The notes under the pieces are model-generated. The model saw only the letters and a program-made list of their open reading frames with translations, searched no databases and had not been told where the DNA came from. A DNA stretch of 27,246 bases from PALSA-607 sp036510735 (lineage in GTDB: Bacteria > Actinomycetota > Actinomycetes > Acidothermales > Acidothermaceae), in the NCBI GenBank assembly GCA_036510735.1, contig DATCDK010000226.1, positions 1 through 27,246 of the forward strand, in the 5' to 3' direction. Made by a program: the position numbers and the translations under genes. Positions 6,558 to 17,200 of this stretch are shown piece after piece (the stretch's first letter is position 1; each line of letters starts with the position of its first letter).

Positions 6558-6582
6558 GTTTCGCTGTAGCAACGTGGGGTAC
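6558..6582 (+). promoter_or_regulatory. Sigma-B-like (stress sigma) promoter
   Basis: GTTT (6558-6561), 15 bases, then GGGTAC (6577-6582). This matches the actinobacterial SigB/SigF-family pattern GTTT-N14-16-GGGTA(T/C). It would start transcription near 6589, about 70 bases before the DUF6458 gene. The stretch after it holds short complementary runs (AAACCC 6584-6589, GGGTTT 6601-6606). Confidence 0.5.
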
Positions 6583-6659
6583 GAAACCCGAGACAGTCGT
6601 GGGTTTTTGACCCAACGGCATCAGCGCTGCCGCGTGCAGCACATCATCGGAGGTTAGTC

Positions 6660-6878
6660 GTGGGGATCGGCGCATCGGTCTTTTTGATCGCCCTGGGCGC
6701 GATTCTGACGTTCGCGGTTCACGCCAGCGTCAGCGGGATCGCGATCCACACCGTTGGCGTCATCTTGATGATCGCGGGCGCACTTGGCCTGATCGTCACG
6801 CTGACCATCTTCGCGCCACGGCGTCGAGCGGCTCTGTACCACAGCACCACGACGACCCACACGACGCCGACCGTCTGA
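6660..6878 (+). CDS. DUF6458-family small membrane protein
   Basis: 72 residues with two transmembrane helices, MGIGASVFLIALGAILTFAV (1-20) and IHTVGVILMIAGALGLIVTL (29-48), then a short cytosolic tail APRRRAALYHSTTTTHTTPTV. MGIGxSxFLIAxGAILxFAV is the recognisable start of DUF6458, common and short in actinobacteria and of unknown function. The GTG at 6660 follows ATCGGAGG by five bases. It is preceded by a sigma-B-like promoter, which suggests stress-related expression, and followed by two copies of a 40-bp palindrome. Confidence 0.85.
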   Translation: MGIGASVFLIALGAILTFAVHASVSGIAIHTVGVILMIAGALGLIVTLTIFAPRRRAALYHSTTTTHTTPTV

Positions 6879-6945
6879 GTTCGGCGCGAGTTCGGCTGCC
6901 GGCAACCACTCGCCGTCCGACCGCGCGGCGCTCGCCGTCCGACCT

Positions 6946-6985
6946 TTGGTCACGAACGGTCGCAAGAACGACCGCTGACAACCAA
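6946..6985. repeat. Dispersed 40-bp palindromic repeat, copy 1
   Basis: A 40-base element with TTGGT at one end and ACCAA at the other, and a central CGGTCG-CAAGAA-CGACCG hairpin. It differs from copy 2 at four of 40 positions. CGCCGTCCG stands four bases outside the left end, as in copy 2. It lies 68 bases after the DUF6458 stop. The region 6879-7093 otherwise shows no gene. Confidence 0.8.
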
Positions 6986-7027
6986 CGCTCCCGGTGCCGC
7001 AGCGCGCGCGCCCTCGCCGTCCGGCCA

Positions 7028-7067
7028 TTGGTCACGAACGGTCGCAAGAGCGACCGTTGAGGACCAA
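7028..7067. repeat. Dispersed 40-bp palindromic repeat, copy 2
   Basis: Same length and ends as copy 1, starting 82 bases later. Base pairing is better: TTGGTC/GACCAA outside, a 3x3 internal loop, then a perfect 9-bp stem AACGGTCGC/GCGACCGTT closed by AAGA. It ends 26 bases before the next gene start. It may act as a terminator or as a REP-like element. Confidence 0.8.
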
Positions 7068-7093
7068 CACCCGCCGCAGACGACAATGAGCGC

Positions 7094-8170
7094 ATGGTCA
7101 AAGCGCGTGACATCGGCCTGCTGCGGCTAATTGCCCAACGGGTTGCCGGTCCAGGGTCGGCGACCGCGGCCGACGCGGTGCGATGGATGACCGCGACCCA
7201 GGCGCAAGACTATGCAAGCGCGGTGTTGGCGATCGCGCTCCGAACCCAGTCGCGCAGCCACAGTGACGTTCACGCCGCGCTCGATAACGGTTCGGTCGTC
7301 AGGTCATGGCCGATGCGCGGCACGCTGCATTTCGTCGCCGCTGAAGATCTCTCCTGGATGCTGGCGCTGACTGCCGAGCGATCGCTCGCGACATCGGAAA
7401 AGTACCGAGCACAGCTGGGCCTCGAGCTCTCGACCGTCGAACGTGCTCGCGAGGTCGCGGTCGAGACCCTGGCGGGCGGCGGCCACTCGTCGCGCGCAGA
7501 TTTGCTTGCGTCATGGGAAAAGGCTGGCCTGCAGAGCGTGAAGGAGCACGGGTATCGGCTGATCTGGCATCTCGCGCAAACCCGCACACTGTGCCTCGGC
7601 CCAACCGGCCCTGGACCGACTCACGAGCAACACTTCGTGCTGTTCGATGAATGGATCACGACGCCTCGACACCTCGAACGTGACGAGGCGCTCGGTGAGT
7701 GGGCGTTACGGTACTTCCGCAGCCACGGACCGGCGACCGTCAAAGACTTCTCCTGGTGGACGCAACTCAAAGCAGCCGACGTAAAGGTTGCGGTCGCCAT
7801 CGCGGCGCCGCAGCTCGAACGCATCGTCGTCGATGACGTGACCTACTACCTCGACCCGCAAACGCTCGCGTCGCTAACACCACTCCGCCGAAAGGCGCGC
7901 GACGTCTTCCTGCTCCCAGGCTTCGACGAGTACCTCCTGGGCTACCAAACAAGGTCGGCGGTCTTGCCCACGGAATTCGCGTCGCGGATCGTGCCCGGCG
8001 GCAACGGAGTCTTCCTTCCAACGGTCATTTCGGACGGCGAGGTGGTTGGCACATGGAAACGGGTTGGAACCAGGACGAAGCGAACCCTTACTGCAAGTGC
8101 TTTCAAAATTTTCGGCGAACGGGTTAGTGAGTCCATCGAACGGGTATACAGCGCCCTCCCCGCCGGGTGA
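7094..8170 (+). CDS. Winged-helix DNA-binding protein, AlkZ/YcaQ-type DNA glycosylase candidate (HTH_42)
   Basis: 358 residues, the full family length (PF06224). MVKARDIGLLRLIAQRV opens the first helices. ATQAQDYASA contains Q36-A-Q38, the Gln-x-Gln catalytic pair of the AlkZ-like branch; the YcaQ branch has Gln-x-Asp. VVRSWPMRGTLHFV (about 69-82) and LLPGFDEYLLGY (about 275-286) are further conserved stretches. Known members remove bulky alkylated bases or unhook interstrand crosslinks; Streptomyces AlkZ protects against azinomycin. No natural-product cluster is visible here, so a housekeeping repair role is as likely as self-resistance. The start is ATG at 7094; no strong ribosome site, GACAATGAGC upstream. 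A single-gene unit between the palindromes and the giant surface gene. Confidence 0.82.
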   Translation: MVKARDIGLLRLIAQRVAGPGSATAADAVRWMTATQAQDYASAVLAIALRTQSRSHSDVHAALDNGSVVRSWPMRGTLHFVAAEDLSWMLALTAERSLATSEKYRAQLGLELSTVERAREVAVETLAGGGHSSRADLLASWEKAGLQSVKEHGYRLIWHLAQTRTLCLGPTGPGPTHEQHFVLFDEWITTPRHLERDEALGEWALRYFRSHGPATVKDFSWWTQLKAADVKVAVAIAAPQLERIVVDDVTYYLDPQTLASLTPLRRKARDVFLLPGFDEYLLGYQTRSAVLPTEFASRIVPGGNGVFLPTVISDGEVVGTWKRVGTRTKRTLTASAFKIFGERVSESIERVYSALPAG

Positions 8171-8237
8171 TTAAGTTCCCTTTGCCCGGACCGATACGTG
8201 CATGTTGGGCCACGAATCGGTGCCGAAAGGTCGGGCA

Positions 8238-11200
8238 ATGCGGACAAAAATGCACGTCGGACGACGAATGCGACGGGTTTCGACCCTCGTATCTGTCGCC
8301 ACGATTGCTTGCACCGCGCTCGTCGCAACGCCGAGCCCAGCCTCGGCCGCCAGCCTCCCGACCGTCTCCAACGTCAGTCCCAACCGCGGCCCGGACGCCG
8401 GCGGCACCTCGGTCACGGTCACGGGCACGAACCTCACCGGGACGACCACTGTCTACTTCGGCGCAGTGCAGGGGACGTCGATCGCGGTCGGGTCGGCGAC
8501 ATCGCTGACCGTCACGTCGCCGGCGCAGACGTCGTCAACCGTCGACATCACCGTCGTTACACCAGGCGGCACGTCACTCACTAGCGCAGCCGACGTCTAC
8601 ACCTACGAGAAGGTGCTGTTCACCGACTCGTTCATGAACGCCACGACCGCAGAGCCGATGTACCTGCCAGCCGGAACTGGCGCAACCAACGTTGCGTGCC
8701 TGACCGCCGGATCGTCGACGACGCAAACACCGGTGCCCGACTGTTCATCGTCAGGCGGCGACACTGCAGGGCAGGGCGTTCTGCGCCTGACCTCTAACGC
8801 GGGCAACCTCGAAGGGTCCGCGTTCTACAGCACCTCGTTGCCGACCGCGAACGGTCTCGACCTCACGTTCAACACCTACCAGTACGGCTCGGCAAGCGAG
8901 GCTGACGGCATCGCCTTCAGCCTCGGCGCGACCGATCCTTTGAACCCCAGTGCTCCGGTGAACATGGGGCCGGCCGGTGGCCACCTCGGGTACTCCGGGG
9001 GAAGCGCGGGCCCTGCCGGAATCGGGCTCGCACATGGCTACATGGGTTTTGGCCTTGACGTGTTTGGGAACTTCACCAACAGCCAGTACGACGGCTCTGG
9101 CTGCTCGGACCCCGGCTGGCTAACGAGCGCGCTGCACGCGCAGAACGTGACCATTCGCGGACCCGGCAACGGCATGGTCGGCTACTGCGTCGTCGACTCG
9201 ACGCTCAACCCAACCCACGGCGGTGGTCTTGGTGGCAAGAAGCTCGACAATGTCAACGGTGCTGACGCCACTCGATCGACGTCCCTCGTGCCTGTCGAAG
9301 TTGCACTCAACCCCTCGACCGCACCGGCGATCACGGTAACCGGCATCACGATCCCGGCCACCAGCTGGGCAATCCAGTTCACTCCGATCGGCGGCACTGC
9401 GAAGCTCTTGACAGGTGCGCTGCCAACCATCGCGAACGGCCTGTACCCGTCGAGCTGGATCAACCAGGCAACGGGAATGCCGTACATGCTGACGTTCGGA
9501 TGGGTCGCGTCGACCGGCGGCTCGACCGACGTGCACGCAGTCAGCAACGTCAGCGCGACGACATTGCAGCCTCTAAGCTCAACGGTTTTCACGTTGACGA
9601 ACACCGACAGCGGCTCGACGAACCTGACTGGTGGCAGCACCTACACCTCGACGCTCACGCCGACGCTCAACGCACAGAGCGGCGTCGAGCAGCAGCCAAT
9701 CACCGTCGCAGGCACCTACCCCACGGGCCTGGTCCCGACGACCATTTCCGGCGGTGCAGGCTGGACCAACTGCCAAGTAACCGGCCAGACATTCAGTTGC
9801 ACGTATCCCGCCTCTGCAGGAAGTCCCGTCACCGCCGGGACGACACTGCCCGGGATCCAGGTCGGCTTCACCGTGAAGTCCGGCGCCTCTCTTACCGCTA
9901 ACGCGAATGTGATCCAGGGTCAGGTCACCTCGGCCGACGCCCTCCCGGCGTCCGGCAATGACTACACGACGGTGACGTACGGAACCACCACCGTGACGAC
10001 TATGGCGCCGACACAGGGATCGACGTCCGGCGGGACGGCGGTTGTCATCACTGGCACGAACATGTATGGCGTTACCGGCGTGACGTTCGACACCACTGCG
10101 GGGACGTCGATCAGCCACGACTCGAACACGCAGCTGACGGTGTATTCGCCGGTGCACGCGGCATCGACGAACGCCGTGACGTTGAGCTACGGGACGTCGA
10201 GCACGGTGAACGCGGGCAACTTCACCTGGAACGTCAACGCGCCGACGATCACGTCGATCACACCGGGTAGCGGCCCGACGGCCGGTGGCACGGTCGTCAC
10301 GATCATCGGTACGAACTTCACGTCGGGCACCACCGTGCTCTTTGGCGCAAACCCGGGAGTCTCTTTCACGTTCGTCTCGTCAACCCAGATCACTGTGACA
10401 TCACCGCCTGGAACCGCAGGCCCTGCAGTCAACGTGACGACGACGAACGGTACTGGAAGCACCGCCTACGGGTCGGGCTTCGTGTACTACACGACACCGA
10501 TCGAAACTGGTCTCACTCCTGCTCAAGGGCCTACGACCGGCTTCACGACGGTGAACATCAGCGGTAGTGGCTTCACATCAGTGACAGGCGTCGACTTTGG
10601 TGGAACGGCGGCATCGAGCTACACGATCAACTCCGACACATCGATCACCGCAACCACGCCGGCGCATGCCGCGGGCGCGACAACAGTTCACCTGACCTAC
10701 GGCGGCGGCACACCATCGGCCGGTACGTTCACGTTCCTTGCGGCTCCGACCTTCACGTCGATGACCCCGACGTCCGGCACGACGGTCGGCGGCACCACCG
10801 TCACGATCACCGGCACCAATTTGCAAGGCGCGACGGTCACCGTTGGTGGCGTGCCGGGTACCAACGTCGTCGTGGCGCCTGACGGCTCGAGTCTGACGTT
10901 CGTCACGCCGGCCGGAACGGCTGGCCCAACCGCCGTTACCGTCGGCGCGGTCGGCGGCAGCGTGTCGGCCGGCAACTTCACCTACGTCGCACCGCCCGTC
11001 ATCTCAGGCCTCGCACCAACTTCGGGCCTCGCGGCTGGCGGGACCAGCGTCGTCATCACCGGCACCGGCTTCACCGGTGCGACCGCTGTACAGTTCGGCG
11101 GGACGGCGGCAGCGAGCTTTGTCGTCAACTCCGACACGCAGATCACTGCTGTCTCACCCGCGGGCTCAGGCTCTGTGACCGTCGGCGTCACAACCCCTTA

Positions 11201-14200
11201 CGGTTCAGGCACTTCCGCCGGAACGTTCACCTACATTCCGCCGCCCAGCGTGAGTGGCCTTGCTCCGACGTCCGGCCCTGCTAGCGGTGGCACGAGTGTT
11301 GTCATCACCGGCACCGGCTTCACCGCCGCAACCGCAGTGAAGTTCGGTTCCACGAACGCGGCAAGCTACGTGGTGAACTCCGACACGCAGGTCACCGCTG
11401 TCACCGCTGCTGGTACTGGATCAGTTACCGTCAGCGTGACAACGGCGAACGGCACTGGCACATCGTCGGGCACCTTCACCTTCCTTGCGGCACCGACAGT
11501 TACTGGCCTCGCACCGAACTTCGGGCCTGGGGCCGGTGGCACCAGCGTCGTCATCACCGGCACCGGATTTACTGCTGCAACTGCAGTGAAGTTCGGCCTG
11601 ACGAACGCCACGAGCTATGTCGTCAACTCGGCGACCCAGATCACCGCGGTCGCGCCCGCGGGCACCGGTTCAGTGACAGTCAGTGTCACCACCGCGAACG
11701 GCACGGGCACGTCGAGCGGCACCTTCAGCTATCAGCCGGCACCAAGCATCTCCGGCTTGTCGCCGACATCTGGTCCCGCGGTCGGGGGCACGAGTGTCGT
11801 CATCACCGGCACCGGCTTCACCGGTGCAACCGCAGTTAAGTTTGGCGCCACCGCCGCAGCTAGTTTCACCATCAACTCGGCCACGCAGATCACCGCGGCC
11901 AGCCCAGCCGGCACCGGTTCGGTCAATGTCAGCGTCACTACCGTGAACGGCACGGGCACGTCGTCCGGCACGTTCACGTTCGTACCCGCACCGACCGTGA
12001 CTGGCCTCGCGCCGACGTCCGGTCCTGCATCCGGCGGCACGAGCGTCGTCATCACGGGTACCAACTTCACCGGTGCGACGGCCGTGCAATTCGGTAGCAC
12101 CGCGGCCACCAGCTTCACCGTCAACACGGCTACTCAAATCACCGCGACCTCGCCCGCCGGTGCCGGCTCGGTAACCGTCAGCGTCACCACAGCCGGTGGC
12201 ACCGGGACATCGGCCGGTACCTTCACGTTCGTACCCGCACCGACCATCACCGGACTCGCACCGACGTCCGGACCGACGGTGGGTGGCACGAGCGTCGTCA
12301 TCACTGGTACGAACTTCACCGGCGCAACCGCCGTCAACTTCGGCGCCACCGCGGCCGCTAGTTTCACCGTCAACTCGGCGACGCAAATCACCGCGACATC
12401 GCCCGCAGGCACCGGCGCGGTGACCGTCAGCGTCACCACACTCGGCGGCACGGGCACATCGGCCGGCACCTTTACTTTCGTTGCGGCACCCACTGTTACT
12501 GGCCTCGCGCCGACGTCCGGGCCGGCAACCGGTGGCACGAGCGTGGTCATTACCGGCACTGGCTTCACCGGCGCGACCGCGGTGCAGTTCGGCAGCACGA
12601 ACGCGTCGACCTTCACAGTCAACTCCGCGACGCAAATCACCGCGACATCGCCCGCCGGCACCGGCTCGGTAACCGTCAGCGTCACGACAGTGGGCGGCAC
12701 CGGCACATCGGCCGGCACCTTCACCTTCGTTCCCGCGCCGACCGTCACCGGCCTTGCTCCGACGTTTGGCCCGGCAGCGGGCGGCACCAGCGTGGTCATC
12801 ACCGGAACGAACTTCACCGGTGCGACAGCCGTGCAATTCGGCGGCACCGCAGCTGCGAGCTTCACCGTCAACTCGGCGACGCAGATTACCGCGGTCGCGC
12901 CCGCAGGCACCGGTTCGGTGACGGTCAGCGTGACGACGCCGAGCGGCACGGGCGCATCGATCGGCACCTTCAGCTACCAGCCGGCGCCTAGCATTTCAGG
13001 CCTTGCGCCGACATCTGGTCCGGCCACCGGTGGCACCAGTGTTGTCATCACCGGCAGTGGCTTTACTGCTGCTACAGCGGTCAAGTTCGGAGCCACGAAC
13101 GCCACGAGTTACGTCGTGAACTCGGCAACACAGATCACTGCGGTTTCGCCCGCCGGCACGGGTGCAGTAAACGTCAGCGTCACTACCGTGAACGGCACGG
13201 GCACATCGGTCGGCACCTTCACCTTCGTACCCGCGCCGACCGTCAGCGGACTTGCCCCGACGTCCGGCCCGACGACTGGTGGCACGAGCGTCGTCATCAC
13301 CGGCACGAACTTCAGCGGTGCCACAGCCGTGCAATTCGGTAGCACCGCAGCCGCGAGCTACACGGTCAACTCGGCGACGCAGATCACTGCGGTTTCGGCC
13401 GCCGGCACGGGTTCGGTGACGGTCAGCGTCACCACAGTGGGCGGCACCGGCACATCGGTCGGCACCTTCACCTTCGTTCCCGCGCCGACCGTCACCGGCC
13501 TTGCTCCGACGTCAGGGCCGACGACCGGTGGCACGAGCGTCGTCATCACAGGTACCGGGTTCACCGGTGCAACCGCGGTTAAGTTCGGCGCCACCGCGGC
13601 CGCTAGTTTCACGGTCAACTCGGCGACGCAGATCACGGCTACATCGCCCGCCGGCACCGGTGCCGTGACCGTTAGCGTCACGACGGTCGGTGGCGTCGGT
13701 TCGTCGGTCGGCACCTTCACCTTCGTTGCCGCGCCGACGGTGACTGGCCTCGCCCCGACGTCCGGGCCGACGACCGGTGGCACCAGCGTCGTCATCACGG
13801 GTACCAACTTCACCGGCGCGACCGCGGTGCAGTTCGGTAGCACCAACGCGGCAAGTTTCACCGTCAACTCGGCTACCCAAATCACGGCGACCTCGCCCGC
13901 TGGCACCGGCTCGGTAACCGTCAGCGCCACCACAGTGGGCGGCACCGGCACATCGGTAGGCACCTTCACCTTCGTGCCCGCACCGACCGTCACCGGCCTT
14001 GCGCCGACGTCGGGTCCGGCTACCGGTGGCACCAGTGTGGTCATCACTGGCACCGGCTTCACTGGTGCAACGGCCGTGCAGTTCGGTGGCGCGAACGCGG
14101 CAACGTTCACCGTCAACTCCGCCACGCAGATCACCGCAACATCACCAGCCGGCACGGGTGCAGTCACCGTTAGCGTCACAACGATCGGTGGCACCGGCAC

Positions 14201-17200
14201 ATGGGCGGGCACGTTCGCCTTCCTGCCGGCCCCGACCGTGACTGGCCTTGCGCCAACGTCTGGTCCGGCGACCGGTGGCACGAGTGTGGTCATCACCGGC
14301 ACCAACTTCACCGGTGCAACGGCCGTGCAGTTCGGTGGCACGAACGCGACGAGCTTCACCGTCAACTCGGCAACGCAGATCACCGCGACGTCGCCTGCCG
14401 GCACCGGTGCGGTGGCCGTCAGCGTCACCACGCCAAACGGGACAGGCACGTCTGCCGGCACTTTCACCTACGTTGCCGCTCCGACGGTTACCGGGCTCGC
14501 TCCGACGTCCGGCCCCGCGACAGGCGGCACCAGTGTCGTGATCACCGGTACGAACTTCACTGGCGTAACGGCCGTGCAGTTCGGTGGCACGAACGCCGCA
14601 ACTTTCACCGTCAACTCCGCTACGCAGATCACTGCGACATCCCCGGTCGGTACGGGCGCAGTGACCGTTAGCGTCACGACAGTTGGCGGAACCGGCACAT
14701 CGGCCGGAACCTTCACCTTCGTCCCGGCGCCGACTGTGACAGGCCTCGCACCAACATCTGGTCCGGCTACCGGCGGCACCAGCGTCGTCATCACCGGCAC
14801 GAACTTCACCGGAGCGACCGCCGTCAAGTTCGGCGCCACGAACACGACGACGTTTACCGTGAACTCGGCGACGCAGATCACCGCAACATCGCCTGCCGGC
14901 GCGGGTGCAGTAACCGTCAGCGTCACCACACCGAACGGTACCGGCACATCAGCCGGCACCTTCACCTTCGTCGCGGCGCCGACCGTCACTGGCCTCTCCC
15001 CGACGTCTGGTCCTGCGACCGGTGGCACGACCGTGGTCATCACTGGCACTGGCTTTACCGGCGCGACCGCGGTGCAGTTCGGTAGCACGAACGCGGCAAC
15101 CTTTACCGTCAACTCGGCGACCCAAATCACCGCGACCTCGCCGGCCGGCACTGGCGCAGTAACAGTGAGCGTCACAACGCTCGGTGGCACCGGTACGTCC
15201 GCTGGAACGTTCACGTTCCTGCCCGCGCCGACCGTGACTGGCCTTGCACCGACGTCGGGCCCGGCAACCGGCGGCACGAGCGTCGTCATCACGGGTACCG
15301 GCTTCACCGGTGCAACTGCGGTGCAGTTCGGTAGCACGAACGCGACGACCTTCACCGTCAACTCGGCGACGCAGATCACCGCGACCTCTCCGGCCGGCAC
15401 GGGTGCAGTGACCGTGAGCGTCACCACACCGAACGGCACCGGCACATCAGCCGGCACCTTCACGTTTCTTCCCGCGCCGACTGTCACTGGCTTCGCGCCG
15501 ACCTCAGGTCCGGAAAGTGGTGGCACCAGCGTGGTGATCACCGGCACCGGGTTCACTGGCGCGACCGCAGTGAAGTTCGGGAGCACGAACGCGACGACCT
15601 TCACCATCAACTCCGCAACCCAGATCACCGCGACTTCACCTGCCGGTACTGGCGCAGTGACCGTCAGCATCACCACACCGAACGGCAGCAGCACGTCGGC
15701 CGGCACCTTCACCTACCTGCCAGCGCCGACCGTGACCGGACTCGCCCCGACGTCCGGCCCTGCAAGTGGTGGCACCAGCGTCGTGATCACCGGCACCAAC
15801 TTCACCGGCGCAACGGCGGTGACGTTCGGCACCACGAACGCCCTTAGTTACGTGGTGAACTCAGCGACGCTGATCACCGCGGTCAGCCCGATCGGGACGG
15901 GTTCGGTGACGGTCAGCGTCACGACGGCGAACGGTACGGGCACGTCGGCCGGCACCTTCACCTTCCTTGCCGCACCGACTGTGACCGGACTCGCCCCGAC
16001 GTCCGGCCCTGAAAGCGGTGGCACCACCGTCGTCATCACCGGCACCGGCTTCACCGGCGCCACCGCCGTGCAGTTCGGCGGAGTTGCCGCGTCGAGCTAC
16101 GTCGTCGACTCGGCGACGCAAATCACTGCGACCACTCCGGCGCGCACCGGCTCGGTCACAGTGACGGTGACGACCCCGAACGGTACCGGGACATCCGCCG
16201 GCACGTTCACTTTCCTTCCTGCGCCTACCGTTTCCGGCCTCGCGCCGACATCCGGGCCTGAGACAGGTGGCACCAGCGTCGTGATCACGGGCACCGGCTT
16301 CACCGGAGCAACCACAGTGCAGTTCGGCAGCACGACGGCCACGAGCTATGTCGTCAACTCGGCGACGCAAATCACCGCGGTCAGCCCGGTCGGCATCGGT
16401 GCGGTCACGGTGAGTGTGACGACCCCGAACGGTACCGGCACGTCCGTCGGCACCTACAGCTACGTTCCCGCACCGAACATCGCGAGTTTCATCCCGACGT
16501 CCGGCCCGCAAAGTGGTGGCACCAGCGTCGTCATCACCGGCACCGGCTTCACCGGTGCTACCGCGGTGCTGTTCGGTGGCACCGCCGCGGCCAGCTTCGT
16601 GGTGAACTCGGCGACGCAGATCACCGCTGTTAGCCCCGCGGGTGTTGGCGCGGTGAACCTCAGCGTCACGACGACGAACGGCACCGGCGTCTCGTTCGGA
16701 ACCTTCACCTTCCTGCCGCCGCCGGCGATCTCCGGCATGGTGCCCACAGTTGGGCCTGCGGCCGGCGGCACGGTCGTCGTCATCACCGGCACCGGCTTCA
16801 CCGGCGCGACGGCTGTGCAGTTCGGTAGCACGAACGCGACGAGCTTCACCGTCAACTCGGCCACTCAGATCACCGCGACTTCACCCGCCGGTACCGGCGC
16901 AGTGACCGTGAGTGTGACGTCACCGAACGGAACGGGAACCTCGGTCGGCACCTTCGGATACCTGCCTGTGCCAAGCATTTCGGGCTTCGCCCCGACGTTC
17001 GGACCTGAAGCGGGCGGCACCACCGTCGTCATTACCGGCAGTGCCTTCACCGGCGCAACTGCAGTTCAATTCGGCGGGACGGCGGCAGCGAGCTTCGTCG
17101 TCAACTCGGCGACGCAGATCACGGCTGTCAGCCCCGCGGGTGTTGGCGCGGTGAACATCAGCGTGACGACGGCGAACGGCACTGGGGTGTCGTTCGGCAC

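Noticed and set aside
8221..8228. GCCGAAAG-like element just before the giant gene as a FliA promoter
   Set aside because: No TCA stands 15-17 bases upstream, and the element overlaps the ribosome-site region.
8202..8237. Upstream in-frame start of the giant protein
   Set aside because: The extra 12 residues would precede the basic signal-peptide start, and the ribosome-site-like sequence stands before the ATG at 8238.
11670..15712. Long minus-strand open frames of up to 414 codons opposite the giant gene
   Set aside because: They recur with the 249-bp period, have no ribosome site or signal, and arise because the repeated G/C-rich codons on the plus strand leave the opposite frames free of stops.
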